64,000 bases of DNA from Ramazzottius varieornatus. Its lineage: Eukaryota; Tardigrada; Eutardigrada; Parachela; Ramazzottiidae. The translations under genes were made by a program, and so were the position numbers. This document shows positions 23,931 through 35,651 of the stretch, piece after piece. The notes beneath the pieces are model-generated. The model did no database searches and was not told the origin of the DNA. It saw nothing but the letters and a program-made list of their open reading frames with translations. The DNA is taken from contig BDGG01000005.1 of assembly GCA_001949185.1 (NCBI GenBank), forward strand, positions 2,509,925 through 2,573,924, read 5' to 3'. Position 1 is the stretch's first letter. Each line of letters opens with the position of its first letter.

Positions 23931-26801
23931 TAGTGGTTCTGACCACTGGAAAGGTCGAGCAAAGGAGGCAAACCATTGTAGAGCGAGCACTTTTACTGCG
24001 TTGCCTAATGCAAGTAATCGTTTCTCCTCGGCAACTTTCTCTTGTATCACAGGAAAATTTGCCAACTCAGCAAGGCGGTCAAAATCAAAATATTGCAGAA
24101 ACGCAAGGTCTGACGACGATCGTACTCGAGAACAGCCAACAAACGATAGTCCTATCGCGAACTCGTCCTTTCCCAAGTCAAGAACCACGCCTGGCAGGGG
24201 TGTCCCTTGCGCCTTGTGCACCGTAGCCGCATGTGAGAATGAAGGGGGAATTTGTTTCCGTAATAGCGGCTTTCTCGAAGGGCTGAACCATGTCTTTTTG
24301 AATGGATCGATAGGAACGATCCTAGATACGATGGGACTGAACGAAGGTCCCGTATGATCGTCGAACTGAACAACTACGCACAGTGGCATTTTCTGGGTAG
24401 ACAATGCCCACGACTGACCCCAGAGACCCATTCACAAGTCCACGCTCAGTCCACAAGTTTACATTTAACATCACTCGGCATCCCGTAGCTAATAAATGAC
24501 GGAGTCCAAGCCTCCAGCTTGATCGTAAGAGGCTTTAGCGGCTTCTTCATTATTGTATACGGCTTAAATGCGAGGTACCGCAACCCCCATGTCTGCGATA
24601 ATCTGTTCGTTTCGCGCGTCCGCTGGCGCGTTGGTCGTATACAGATGGATGGACGCGTTGAAACGATGTCTTTCGGCAGGAGGAAGAGCGGTAAGGAAAC
24701 GAGTCGAAAGTAACCGCCAATCCCCCAAAGTAGATGTCCCTCCCGCATAATGATGAGCATTACACGCAGATGGTCCGTGTAATGTAAAGTGTAATGTAAA
24801 ATAGTGTAATTGTAAAACTGTAATTACATTTACACTAGTTTACATTTTACAGACCGAGCGGTTTGCAACGCCTAAAAGTGACAAGAAGCGACGAAAACGA
24901 CGACCAGCCATGTCTATGATTGCATAGGATATAGATCTTAGTAATTGTCTTCCAGACAAAGATAAAAATACGGTTGCAAAATGACCATACTCGGGAAGTT
25001 TCTGACATTTTTCCGCTAAGTCAACCGAATTTTAGATTTCTGGCGGCAAAATACTCAAAAATACCGCTGATTCTGGCAGGTAAAAGTTGTAATACATTTT
25101 GCATTTACATTACAACTTCCCCGTGGTTGTAATGTCGTGTAAAAGTGTAATTGTAATGTAAAATGTAATGTAATGTAAAATGTAATGCTCATCATTACTC
25201 CCGCAACCTCCAAAGCAAGGTACAGAATGCTACAGCTTGAGGAGTTTCGCCGACTTGTCTTTGAGGAATGGATAAAACAACTGCCTTGCTGAAGTTTCTG
25301 TACAATAAGAAAGCGGTCGGTACGTCCGCCACATCCGGAGCAGCATTTGCCCTGCTTTATAGTGGCTTGTCGAGCACTGGGGGTAGCTGGTACAGGTTAC
25401 CGGCCAATATAACAGTCAGTCCACCGAATGGTTCATTCTGGCAATCAGGTTTAGCTTCTCTCAACCTTTTGTCCATAGACACAAACAAACGGCACCCTGT
25501 CATACTGCGTCCATCAACGACCAGGTACGACCAGGTGGCAACGACCAGGTGTGTTGCTGAAAGATCGCTGAAACGACCGAAAACTTTTGCCGTTGAGTGG
25601 CTGCAGCTGAGTTGACCGTATCGGTAAGCGTAACGCGCTATGAACGGTTCGTCTCCGGATGTTACAAGTCGCAACAATGGTCGGCGCAGGACGCATGCAG
25701 GTTGGACTGTACTCAACGTTATCCGCACGGTTGCGCTCGCATTCGAGGGCTTTCATCAGAAAAGACTTCCCTGTTCCAGCTGATCCTTGCACGATGAGGA
25801 GTATCTGTTCGACCGGCAAATTGTGCCGGGAGCGTTCGAAGTGCCGTAGCACTAATTCAAATACTTTGCGCTGGTCGGTATTCAGCAAATCAGGATTCGT
25901 GAAGTTATGCTGAACGCGTTGAGGAAACTCTTGCTGTTTAAGACGGATCATATAACCAGTAATGACTTGGTCGGCTGGTAGAGTAAGACCATATGCTTCC
26001 CAGTCATGGCCAACGTCTAGTGCCCTTCGTCCGAGCTGGCCCGCTTCTATTCCCTGCAGAAGGTTGGCATCGGCGTTAGGTCCCATCCACGCGAGTGCCA
26101 TCCATGCGGGGCCCTCGTTGCCGGCCGCACCATCAGCTGGTACAACTTGGTAGTCCTTCTCGTCGTTACAATGACTTACATTACCAAATGTAACCGCAGT
26201 ACATTCATTTTTTATATCCACCCGCACCAACCCTCCGTTAATAATTCAATCCACATCAGTGAAACCGCTGTACTTGCAGTACGGACCAATAAACTAACCA
26301 ACAGTCTAAGTGGTCGCAAATGCATGGAAAATGCATTTTGCATGAGAATTAGACCAAAGTGAAATGTTTCATACCTGGTACAACGGGAAAAATGTGGTTT
26401 CCTGGCTGTCCTAATTGCTGATTGAGGAAAGCACACCATGAATCTCCTGCGTCGCGGTCGATAACCTGAATTTCCCTGAAAGGCACATCCAAATATATCC
26501 TTTGGCGGCAGTAATGTTCGCTGGCGACATCCTCTGCAATTTTCAGGAAGAATGAAAGTATTTTCCATTTGGTCCACTCTTGGTTGATACGCGACCAAAC
26601 ACACTGAGTAGCAGTCATCCGTAAGGAATACTCTTCTATGTCACCTTGCCGGCGCATATAATTTACCACAACATCGGTACTGGTAGCGTTCTTCTCATCC
26701 TGGTCAGCCCCAACATGCTGCAGCCGCCGCAGATTACTGTCTCCGTACAACTTCAACTTAATTAACTCGCGGGTACAGTGATATAAAGGTAGTTCCTGCA
26801 A
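23919..26801 (-). pseudogene. Helitron Pif1-like helicase remnant
   Basis: The piece at 26801-26349 lies between Rep and helicase. At 26230-25514 helicase motif I is intact (VQGSAGTGKSFLMKAL). At 25728-25357 motif II reads DGRSMTG where DExSM is expected, and motif III reads AGNLYQLPPV where GDxxQLPPV is expected, so catalytic residues are lost. A 451-base insertion follows. The rest continues at 24760-24446 and ends at 24431-23919 with motifs V/VI (TVHKAQGTPLPGVVLDLG...GCSRVRS). Only remnants of a 5'-3' DNA helicase remain. Confidence 0.75.
24748..25198. mobile_element. non-autonomous hAT-like TIR element with 8-base target duplication
   Basis: The 451-base unit starts TAATGATGAGCATTACA and ends with its exact reverse complement, a perfect 17-base TIR. 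It is flanked on both sides by CTCCCGCA (24740-24747 and 25199-25206), an 8-base target duplication as in hAT elements. The interior is rich in GTAATGTAAAATG-type words next to both ends and has no ORF. It split the Helitron helicase remnant, so it inserted later. Confidence 0.85.
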
Positions 26802-27392
26802 CAGATGGCAAACTTCCTAAGCCGAATAGTCCCGCTCGTTCTTTTGGAAAGTGAAATCAACAGTACTGTTGCTCAGTTCGTTTGTTTTTCAGAAGACTGT
26901 ACCCAGGCGTACAACGAGTATAATAACCTTTATTCTGTTCGAATGCTAGCCAAGCTTAGCGCTGCATGAACAAAGTTGGAAGAAGTGAGGCAAGAGCGCC
27001 AGGAGAAAAAGCGATAACAACAGCACAAATTCTTTTTCGTTTTCTTTTCTAAAAATAGCAAGATTAAACTAGCAGCACCGCGTCAATATGATTTCTGCAC
27101 CACTTAAAATTGGAAAAATCTAGAGCGTCAACATAGTGCTTGAAAGTTCCAAAGGTACTGTATTCAAATCTACAGCACTAGGGCAGAACAAAGAGTCTTT
27201 TGTCGAAGCACCATGTTTTGAAGGTTCCCGTAATCCTCCTGGTCGTCTCGAAGCTGCCCAACACGCAGTTGGCACGGATGAACGTCCGGGTTAGGCGCAT
27301 CTGGCGCGGCGTTCCACGTCGAAATAGTATTAGCAAAGTAGTCGATTATCTGCTGACGCACTTCCGCAGTCTTGTTCTCGATGTCTTTTATA

Positions 27393-28950
27393 TCAGAGCA
27401 TCCGAAAACCAGAGAAAACCGTGTATGTGCCCACTTCCTCTATATTGCTATTCGAAGCGCAACCAATAATCCGATAATGAAAGATGTGAGAAAGTACCAT
27501 GTTGAAGAACTTGGTGACTCGTTCCTGTAAGAACCAACTTGCTAGTGCTGGGTTGTTGTTCAGGTTATTTTGACGAAAACTGTATCCCTCATTCGCGTTC
27601 ATATTGGCTGAATAATTCGGTGGCAAAAGTAAGTCATGCAGCTCGGGCCAGTGGAGATCCGCTGCGCTCAAAGTGATGAACACGGTCGGAGGTCCTATCT
27701 GGTTGATCATGTCCGTGAGCTCATTCTGAATTTCCTACCAGTACTCCCGTGTGCCTCGTAGGGTTTCTCCGAAGTGGACAATGCGGGCAGCGATTCCAAC
27801 TGGGTCGTTACTGCAGCGGTCAGCGAACTCAGCGGCTGTCATATTCTGTTCTGCTGGTGAACGGTATTTCAGAAATACTGAACCCTGAGTTAGAGGACGC
27901 CACCGTAGCTCCAAATTGAGTGCAAAAAAGATAAATCGTGGATGGTTTGCAAACCTCCTATCCCGGTATTTCAAAACATGCTTAAAATATTCGGCCGGCT
28001 TTACTTCCCGGGAACGAGGTAGACGGAAGTCACAATTACCGAAGGCAAACCACGTAGGAAAAGCCATCGACATATACTCTTCAGTGTTGAACTCATTGAT
28101 TGGTTCTGCAGCAATTACAGGCCACAGTACGTGGTCGGCGTTCAAATTGAGGTTGGCAACTTGTTGGTGAATAGCGTCTTCGACGGCAAGTACAGGTGCA
28201 TCAGGTATAACATAACTGTTCACCGCACCGTCCATATCCCCTCTCCACCTGCGGGCCCATTAGCGACTAGCACGGCGTCTGCAATACCATCGGTGCTGTT
28301 GATAAACGGCAGAAGTGCCTCCACGTTTCCGTCTTGGGGCAGCATGGCAAGATTATTCTCGTCAATTTGTATATCAGTGTAGTGGCGTTTGTTCTGTCGA
28401 AGCCACAGCAAAGCGTCAAGAATCTTATCCCGACGAACATGGAAGTCTTTATAGGCTTCAACATCACGTGCGGTCCGCCGAACTATCACAATATCCAGCA
28501 TGCGTACATTGCGTGGCAGATTGGTAACGAAACCCCTAACATGTTGCGGAAAACTAATTACGTTTCCCGTGTAACCGCGTTGGCCACCCTTCAGGCTGAA
28601 GACCTGAACCACTGTCGCAACCTTTGCTATAAGCATTTGCTCTACTTGAGTCAAACCCTTAAGTTGATCCGGAACAAACACACCTGGATCGAGTTCATTT
28701 TCAGCCGGGAACTTCCGCACTCCAGAAATATGATTATCTTTAGCACAACGCTTGCACTCTGTCGAGCAAATTGCAGGTCAGAAAAGGCTTCGTTACAGCA
28801 AGTGCATACTTTGCTGCCGTTCAAATTGGCCATATGGATACGAAAATTGGTCAAAGCCTGACGAAATCTGCCCACAGCGGCATCCATATCAATATGATCG
28901 TTATGCGAGTCGCTTTCGTCTTCGTAGTTCCGAGCACGCCTGTCCAAAAG
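27393..28950 (-). pseudogene. Helitron N-terminal and Rep region remnant
   Basis: From 28947 down: a CxxC-type segment (CTCCNEAF); then 28720-28220 with VEQMLIAKVATVVQVFSLKG and GYTGNVISFPQHV, typical of the region before the Helitron-like N domain; then 28235-27735 with AFPTWFAFGNCDFRLPR; then 27710-27393 with GPPTVFITLSAADLHWPELH. In another frame near 27400-27450 the sequence reads DYWLRFE-stop-QYRGSGHIHGFLWF, which corresponds to the Rep HUH motif block. The nonsense codon sits where a tryptophan is usual. Frameshifts and this stop show that the Rep protein is not made. Confidence 0.75.
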
Positions 28951-30337
28951 TAAGCGATCGTGCGACGTCAGTTAGTATTCGTCATCCGGGTCTGCTCCCC
29001 ACGAGGGCATTATTTACTGTTGGCACGCCTAAATGTGCGATAACCTATGAGAAGAACAATGGTCAACCTAAAACGTAGAATACCTGGTGCTTGAGTCTGC
29101 GGGCAAAGTCGCAGCACTGGCAGAAGCTGCCCCAGCAAGGCGATAATTCCGATGCTGTGCGTTCACACGTAGCCGGTAAGCTTCATCACGTACATCCTGT
29201 GGAGCACAGCTTGGTGCCAGGGGAGGTACGGCAGCAGCCGGCCAATGTGTAGTGGTGGTATCAGAATTCCGTGTCTAAATTCAAAGCCGTCGTCATTAGA
29301 GTCCGAACCTGCCGCTGGCATAGGAGGATCTCCTTAGGTCGCCGCAAGACGCGGATTGCTCATCTCAAGGAAACCCGATTACGGAATAACACAGTTGCAT
29401 ACTTCCCAAAAAGCAACGTAAAAGAAGTATGACATTCTGAGAGTACCGCGCAAACAACTAACTAAGCAGACCGCAAAGTAACACAATAAAGTAGAACGCG
29501 GCACTGCATGAAAACCACTAGCTGTGGGTTATCATGTCAAATTCTTGTTGCCACAGAGAAAAACCTAGCCCAAAGTGTCTATTTGACTACTACTACTGAC
29601 CGACATTCCTGAGCCCCGAGCCAACAAAAACCGCCACACCACGTGACCACCACCAAAGGCGCAGCTTGCACCGTATTATCAAACCACGTAAAGAAAGATG
29701 AGAAAATGACACGTTTCGAGGGTTGCTGAAACGCACGAAATGGGTCTTCAGCATGGCAAGTACCACGGTGAATGGGCAGCCGTGCACCATATGATTGTCA
29801 CCACAACGTCAGTTCACCCGGGGTCAAACCTTGGATTGCTGACATCAAGGGGCTGCGCCCCCTGAACCCCCTGCCGGCACGCACTGCGGCGCTTCGCGCC
29901 TCCGTTGCTCGTTCTTGCAGCATGTTCTGAGTTATTTCGGGTTGGTTGTTGCAGCGTCCACAGTGCCCTCCATCAAAACGGATGCGTGATTAGGGTTGCT
30001 GCTAACGTGGTGACAGTTTGGCTTCGTCTGGTGGACCTCTCATGTTCATAAGCTATGTGGATGATCTTCAGTCGATTCAAACGAGTCACTCACTGATCGC
30101 CGAAATAAACGGGTGGCCAATAATTGATAACAGGCACATAGTTAGGCTAGTTACGTGTACTGCCATCATAAGTCGCAACTTGTGACACACAGTACGGTTC
30201 CCTAGTAAAATTTTCAATCACCCCCATCAAGTGGCGTGTCTTTTTCAGTACTGCGTTTGCGATATCTGAAAGCTCGAAGAATCTGATCGTCCATTGAAAT
30301 CTCGACAGACTTAAAAGGGCGTCGCTTCGTTCGGCCT

Positions 30338-30385
30338 GAAAAATATCGTATCGAATTTTATCGTATTTTTGCCAGCACTTTCTGT
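30338..30385. repeat. CGATAT element end fragment
   Basis: ATATCGTATCGAATTTTATC followed by GTATTTTTGCCAGCACTTTC. Inverted, this is AGTGCTGGCAAAAATACGAT, the same end as the copies at 3.7 and 23.2 kb. Confidence 0.5.
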
Positions 30386-31505
30386 GCAAAACATGCACTC
30401 TTGTCGGGTATTGCGTCTACGGCCGAGATCGAGAAGGATGGAGGTCGCGATTAGAATGCCATATCCAGTGGAACACCAAGACATCCGGTGGAACTCGTTG
30501 CTGACGGAGCGAGAGCTAGGTCCCGGTTTTTTTCTAGCTTCCGTGCACCCCGAAGCATGAAACTTGATTACGAGGACTGATCAACTGCGCGAGTTCGAGC
30601 AACGGCACATTCTCCGGTTTTGGATCCATCCCTGCCGACCACGTCAAGGCTGTTGCATCAATTAAACCGAGCGGATATCTCTTTTCTCTTCGTTTTCCTC
30701 ACATGATCTGTTCAGTTCTCGACCCCCAAGTTTTCCTGTGTATGTGAGTTTTTATCTGGAGGACCTATTGCTCCAGCACAAGAAACCAAAAAGTCTCCAT
30801 CACCAGCTTGACGCTGGTTTTGATCGTTTCAAAAGTAGGCTCATTTCCGGGAACTCCGCCAACACTGCAGAATCGTTACCGGTACGCGTACGGAAACGTC
30901 GCCGCAACCTTTGCAGCTGGTGCAACGGTGTATCCGTAGCCATCGTCGTCGTCACTTCAGTCGCTGACATTTGGCCATAGCACAACGTACCCCTACTCGT
31001 AATTTAGTTGTCGGAGAATACGGTGGTTGCTATGTTTTAGTACACGGTTAAAAGTTAGAAAGAAAGAGAAATGGATAATATTACGTGATTTCAGCAATTA
31101 ATATAGCACATAAGATACACAGTTTTTACGTTCTGACCAAACGTATGCTCTGTGAGAACTGACGTGTAAGAATATTCATAATACGGACATTAAGTTGCCA
31201 CCGCCAGATGGAAGTCCAACTGTAGCTCAGATGAGTTGCAACGTCACTCATAAGCGCAGCAGCTGATCAGAACTTTGAATAGTTGGGCATCCACCATGCT
31301 TTTCAATGCCAGCCAACCGTAACTCCGATTACGCTATTTTTCGAAGATAAGGGGAGTTCCGGAAAGCAGAATGTAGCTAACACGTTACGAAAGGGGCGGA
31401 GCAAGGCCGTAGCTACAGTTACAAAGTGAACGGGAGTGGCAACCTAATCTCTTAAATAACTATTGATCGGGAGCTCGTCAAAGAAACTCGACCTGATCGT
31501 TATCT

Positions 31506-31555
31506 CAAGTGGCGCACGTTCCAATTGTTGATAGCTGTAAGCTTGCGCCACTTGG
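31506..31555. repeat. AGTGGCGCAC palindrome copy at 31.5 kb
   Basis: CAAGTGGCGCACGTT (31506-31520) pairs with GCTTGCGCCACTTGG (31541-31555). Outer arms continue the inversion: ACTCGACCTGATCG to the left and TTCTGGTCGAATTGG to the right, giving a unit of about 110 bases. Confidence 0.75.
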
Positions 31556-32104
31556 AAGGAAATTCTGGTCGAATTGGTTCCCGAGTTTCTATGCAATCAT
31601 GCTTGAAAGACTGTTTCCAGTTTTACCTTCGTACTGCCGAGTTCTCCCCTCTACAGCTGTCAAAACGACCCAAGCAACTGTAAATTCGGCGACCTAAGTA
31701 CAGGCGGAAGTATGAAATTTATGAAACACGCGTTCACCACCAGAAGTCCAGTGATGTCTTTGGCTACAGCAGAAACGAAACAAACATACAAAAGAGAAAC
31801 AACAAAGATAAATGTCCAAAGGGGAAACCGTGTGCCTGTGAGCAGAAACTGATAATAAAATGTACAAAAGAGGACGTGAGTCAAGTTTGCGCACGACAGA
31901 TTGCTAAACGGTTAAACCGCGGGTCTCCCGTGCTTTGCAAGTTAATCCAAGAAGAACTTCGACAGTTCACCACTCATCACAATAAATCAAGGCTTGGTTC
32001 TTTCCACCCACTTGTAAAAAATTGCAAATTACGTTCTCGAAAGCTCAAAACAAACAAATGTGAGATTAGGAAGAAGTGTCTCCTTCCTCCACACACTTGA
32101 GGCT

Positions 32105-34021
32105 TCACTCGGATTCGGAATCATCGTCATCGTCATCGTCAAGGTCCATCTCTTCCAGATCTTCAAAGTCCACCATGCTGGCACTCGTCTTGAGCTTCTT
32201 GGCCGCTGGACCTTTGGCTTTGGTCGCTTTAGACTTCTTCCCGTTTGCCAGCACTCGTATTATGGTGTCGCTTTCCTTCGGCTTACTGTAGAGACGAAGC
32301 TTGGGGAAGATGGTGTCGAATGTCAGCTGAGCAGTGGCCACATTTGGCGCTGCAAACATAAGAAATCATTTGTACAATAAAACAGCCAAAACCAACCGAA
32401 GTTCCACAGCGTCGAGCTCTTGTCTAAAATCTAACGTGAATCTCGCGCTCTCACATTGCTTCATCCAGGGCAAAAGCGTAGCCACTTATGATATTTCGGG
32501 TAGGTGCAAAACATGGATATTTACCGCACCTGTAATGGATACACTGCCCGTCTGGAAGATTTGCATCTGGCCACCAATGTCCGGCAACCTCCAACTGGCT
32601 GCCGGATGGAGTTCTGGTTCATAACTGCAAAAAACAAAACAAAAACGTCATGCAGGGCTCCGCAAGGAACTTCCACGAATCGAACAAGGAACAGCTGAGT
32701 TGCGTTCTTCCACGCAACTCTAACTTCCGTTTTGTAAACCACATATTTTGCGCAGTGGTTTGCTGGCTGGACAGAGACAAAATTCTAGATTCAAGTTCCG
32801 TGTGAAATGCTCAACGAATAATAAGGCTTCTTCAACCGTAAAGCTGCCAGTACCTCTTGAAACCTTGCCGTTGGCAAACAAAGTGCAGAGTAAACAGAAA
32901 TTCTCGCAATTCTCACCTGACTTCGCGAGAGAAGGCGTCTTTGAGCTTGTCGATGCGGACACCGAAGGGAAGTGAAGCCACAGCCAAGACATTCTTGATC
33001 TGGTAGTCCACAAAACGCAGCTGGAATCCACATTTCTGGATCTTGCGAGCGATCCTTCGGGCTCCGATCAAGGCATCCTTCTCACTGCAATAGAAAAATC
33101 TCCACGTCAGATACTTCATCATCCTTTCATGTAATCTTCACGGTATCGTCGCAAAGTATACTTCGAATCTTCAAACTTTTGGAAGGAAGGCAACGAGGCA
33201 AAATTACTTGAATAGAGTCTACCGACCTTCTAGCTCCCATACAGACGACTCTTCCAGTGGACCAAATGGAGGCAGTGACGGGTACGGACCGAAGCTTCAT
33301 CAGAACCGACTGCAAGAAAAACATACATCATCATACACAGGTCTGGATGGTGAGATGGAAGAGATCTTCGAGCAACACAGCAATGCAAGCAGAATCGCCT
33401 TCGCAAATGCAGATTTATTTCTCCCCGTAGTAATTATCTGTGCTCGACAGCCCTCACCACTCCACTGCCAGTATAAGAGGAAAGCAAGCCATAAAGGCAA
33501 TAATTAGGTACAACAGTAGAAACATTGCGAAAAGCAGACTCAGTAAATTAAAACTGAGCGTCCATGGTTGATCCAAGAGGGCGGAGCCAAATACGTGCAT
33601 TACACGCACACCGAACGCGCACCGGTACAGCATGACATAATCTAGCAGTGCGCAAGCGTAAGTGCAGCTAGATATCACAAACGATGCACCAGTGCGTGCG
33701 CATTACTCAACCTACCGAAGGATCACGTCGAAAGACAACATTAGAGCCTTTCATGGCCAGCGTTCTCAGATCCAAGTGACAGTGAGTTTTGAAATTACAG
33801 AGGACATTTACAACGTCCACCTGCTGCGTCAACGGTGGCTGCTGTTTCTGGGGAAGGTCTGCTTCCGCGGTAGCGGCAGGATAACGTCCGTTAATAATGG
33901 AGGGAGCTGCGCCACGTTCCATCAACTGGAGACTATCTGCAGATGCTGCGCGGTTGTTGCTGATGGGGTGAACGACCGTACTGCTGCTCATCTGCGCCGA
34001 CTGAGACAGAACTGCCGCCAT
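32105..34021 (-). CDS. TBPL1: TBP-like protein 1 / TRF2
   Basis: Five minus-strand exons join to 298 codons: 34021-33716, 33309-33227, 33084-32917, 32624-32530, 32349-32105, all with GT-AG borders in matching phase. After about 65 residues of disordered N-terminus comes the first TBP repeat (VVNVLCNFKTHCHLDLR, NVVFRRD, VTASIWSTGRVVCMGARSEK, GARRIARKIQKCGFQ). The second repeat follows (NVLAVASLPF, SYEPELHPAASW, MQIFQTGSVSITG). The words VNVLC, SYEPELHPA and FxTGSxxxTG separate TBPL1/TRF2 from TBP itself. TRF2 works in TFIIA-dependent initiation at TATA-less promoters and does not bind a canonical TATA box. An unusual C-terminal tail of about 60 residues carries lysines, then a long aspartate run (MDLDDDDDDDSESE). 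The ATG at 34021 is the first in frame; a further upstream exon cannot be excluded. Confidence 0.9.
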
Positions 34022-34181
34022 TCTACCACTCTTAACCACCTTCTCCCGTTTTCCCTGGACAGAATAGGCGTTATGTCAGGCAAAATGAGTGGGATAAAGG
34101 GGGAAAGATGGTAGGAATAGCCTTAAATAAACGCTCAAGGATTTCGAACAGACAACGTGATGGGGTTTCGCCTTGCGCAGT

Positions 34182-34210
34182 CAGTCTGTCGCTTCAAAGG
34201 CGACAGACTG
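34182..34210. other. perfect 11-bp hairpin upstream of TBPL1
   Basis: CAGTCTGTCGC and GCGACAGACTG with a 7-base loop, 160 bases upstream of the TBPL1 start. It may be chance or a structured 5' element; no T-run follows. Confidence 0.4.
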
Positions 34211-34620
34211 AATTTCTCACGGCCACTTTTATTGCGCTGCTCAGCCATGAACCAAGCAACAACGCAGCGCATGTCAACCAACAGGGAGTTTAGCTAATTT
34301 CGCCACGTTTCTCGTTGTTCAGGATATCCTACGCTTTTGTCGCCCCTTTCTTCGTAAAACTCCCACGATGAGCAACAAGGAGTATGCGGACTCTTTGAGA
34401 ATTTTCTGTCCGAGAAAATTCGTCAAACAGAAAGTTAATCATGTAAATCTACCATGAAGAATATTCCAGTCTTTGTCCGACGGTCTCAGAGATCGGTCCC
34501 TGTTGTACGTACGTCTGCGCATGATGGAAGTACAAGTTCCAGTACCAGTACCACGAATTCCCGAATCCACCCGCAGTGGAATATTGGGAGTCCGAAAATT
34601 ATAGTTATCGCCAATTATTA

Positions 34621-35050
34621 AGGGCTTACAAAGATAGATTACACCGCTGGTGGAATTACATCGCTAGTGTAATTAGCTCCACCCACACCCTTACGATTGG
34701 CCTATTCATTCCACCAGACAATACACTTTCGGTGTAATTATGAGTCGCTCCGGAACAACTCGTAATTATACCAGACTTAACCAACATCCCGAGTGCGCTG
34801 TGCTCCCCTCCAAACTTTCAAATGTCAGTTCTATGACGAAGTTTCTCGCTACTCGTCCTACTGGTGAGTGTATGGTGGTTCCTTCGACATCAAAGATCTC
34901 AGAATCCTCCGATCGTACTGACCTGCAGTGCGGGGCTTTCAAAGCCAGCCGTTACTCCGCTTTCCTAACTGGTCGAAAATTTTCTGGGCGTATCCACCAA
35001 AGTAGTTGGTGTAATTACACCACCAAGCCAGCTTAGTCTTTGTAAGCCCT
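34621..35050. mobile_element. 430-base TIR element with TA target duplication
   Basis: Begins AGGGCTTACAAAGA and ends with the exact reverse complement, flanked by TA at 34619-34620 and 35051-35052. Subterminal GGTGTAATTA / TAATTACACC words recur. Both ends match the two ends of the larger element at 52882-54147, so this is probably an internally deleted relative of the Tc1/mariner TA-target type. The ORF inside is not a transposase. Confidence 0.8.
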
Positions 35051-35651
35051 TATTGTCTACGTTAATTTGTTAAACTGGAATCGCTGCTTTCAGGCATGTT
35101 TGGTCTAAAGTTGTACCGCATACAAAGCAACTAATTTGGACGGAACTAATGATCAGAAGATGTACGTCGAAAGCGACCAGATTAAGAGAGAATTATCATA
35201 CTGTATTATGGACGTAAAAGAACAAGACAAAAAGCAGAATCGGAATGCGAAGATGAACTCTGCGCACCGCTGGAGGGTTTGATGCGCGGATGGATGCGTT
35301 TTGTTGGTTCAGCACCACTTTTCTCATCGGTACTTCGAGGTGAATAAACGACCCGCAATACGGTGCATCGGAAATGCCGCACGTCGTCGCGTGAAACTTG
35401 ACTTACTATTTTACCACGCCAAAGTCCGCGGAGGCGCGGACGCATGACTGCTTCCGGTTCGCCTTACTTCCTACAGGTGGCGCTAGTTCGTGGAATATTA
35501 GTATAAGATTAGGTTACCGGCCTTTCTTAACTGTCCGTTTAAACTTTACGACTCACTGCAAAAATTGTACAAAATTGAATGTTGGTTATCAGCAGTTCAA
35601 AACGTTCAATATGACATAATCAAAGGCAGGTGGCTGAACCATTTGTTCGAG

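Larger units (their letters stand above)
23919..29400 (-). mobile_element. decayed Helitron (minus strand)
   Basis: Fragments read in Helitron order from high to low coordinates: DUF6570-like region, Helitron-like N domain, Rep HUH motif, then Pif1-type helicase motifs. They are spread over several frames with stops, so the element cannot move by itself. The exact ends are not defined; the outer limit near 29.4 kb is inferred from where coding similarity fades. The copy is interrupted by a TIR element at 24748-25198. Confidence 0.75.
29401..32104. other. intergenic, repeats but no gene recognised
   Basis: Holds a GC-rich patch with two short perfect palindromes (29847-29861, GGGGCTGCGCCCC; 29888-29900, GGCGCTTCGCGCC), a CGATAT end fragment at 30338-30385 and a palindrome copy at 31506-31555. 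The ORFs in between show no family resemblance. Confidence 0.4.

Noticed and set aside
23424-24760. Ordinary cellular Pif1 helicase gene on the minus strand
   Set aside because: The motifs come with Helitron N and HUH blocks upstream and are frame-broken, so a transposon remnant explains them better.
34740-35036. Plus-strand ORF of 98 codons inside the 34.6-kb TIR element
   Set aside because: It lies wholly within the non-autonomous element and shows no transposase motifs.
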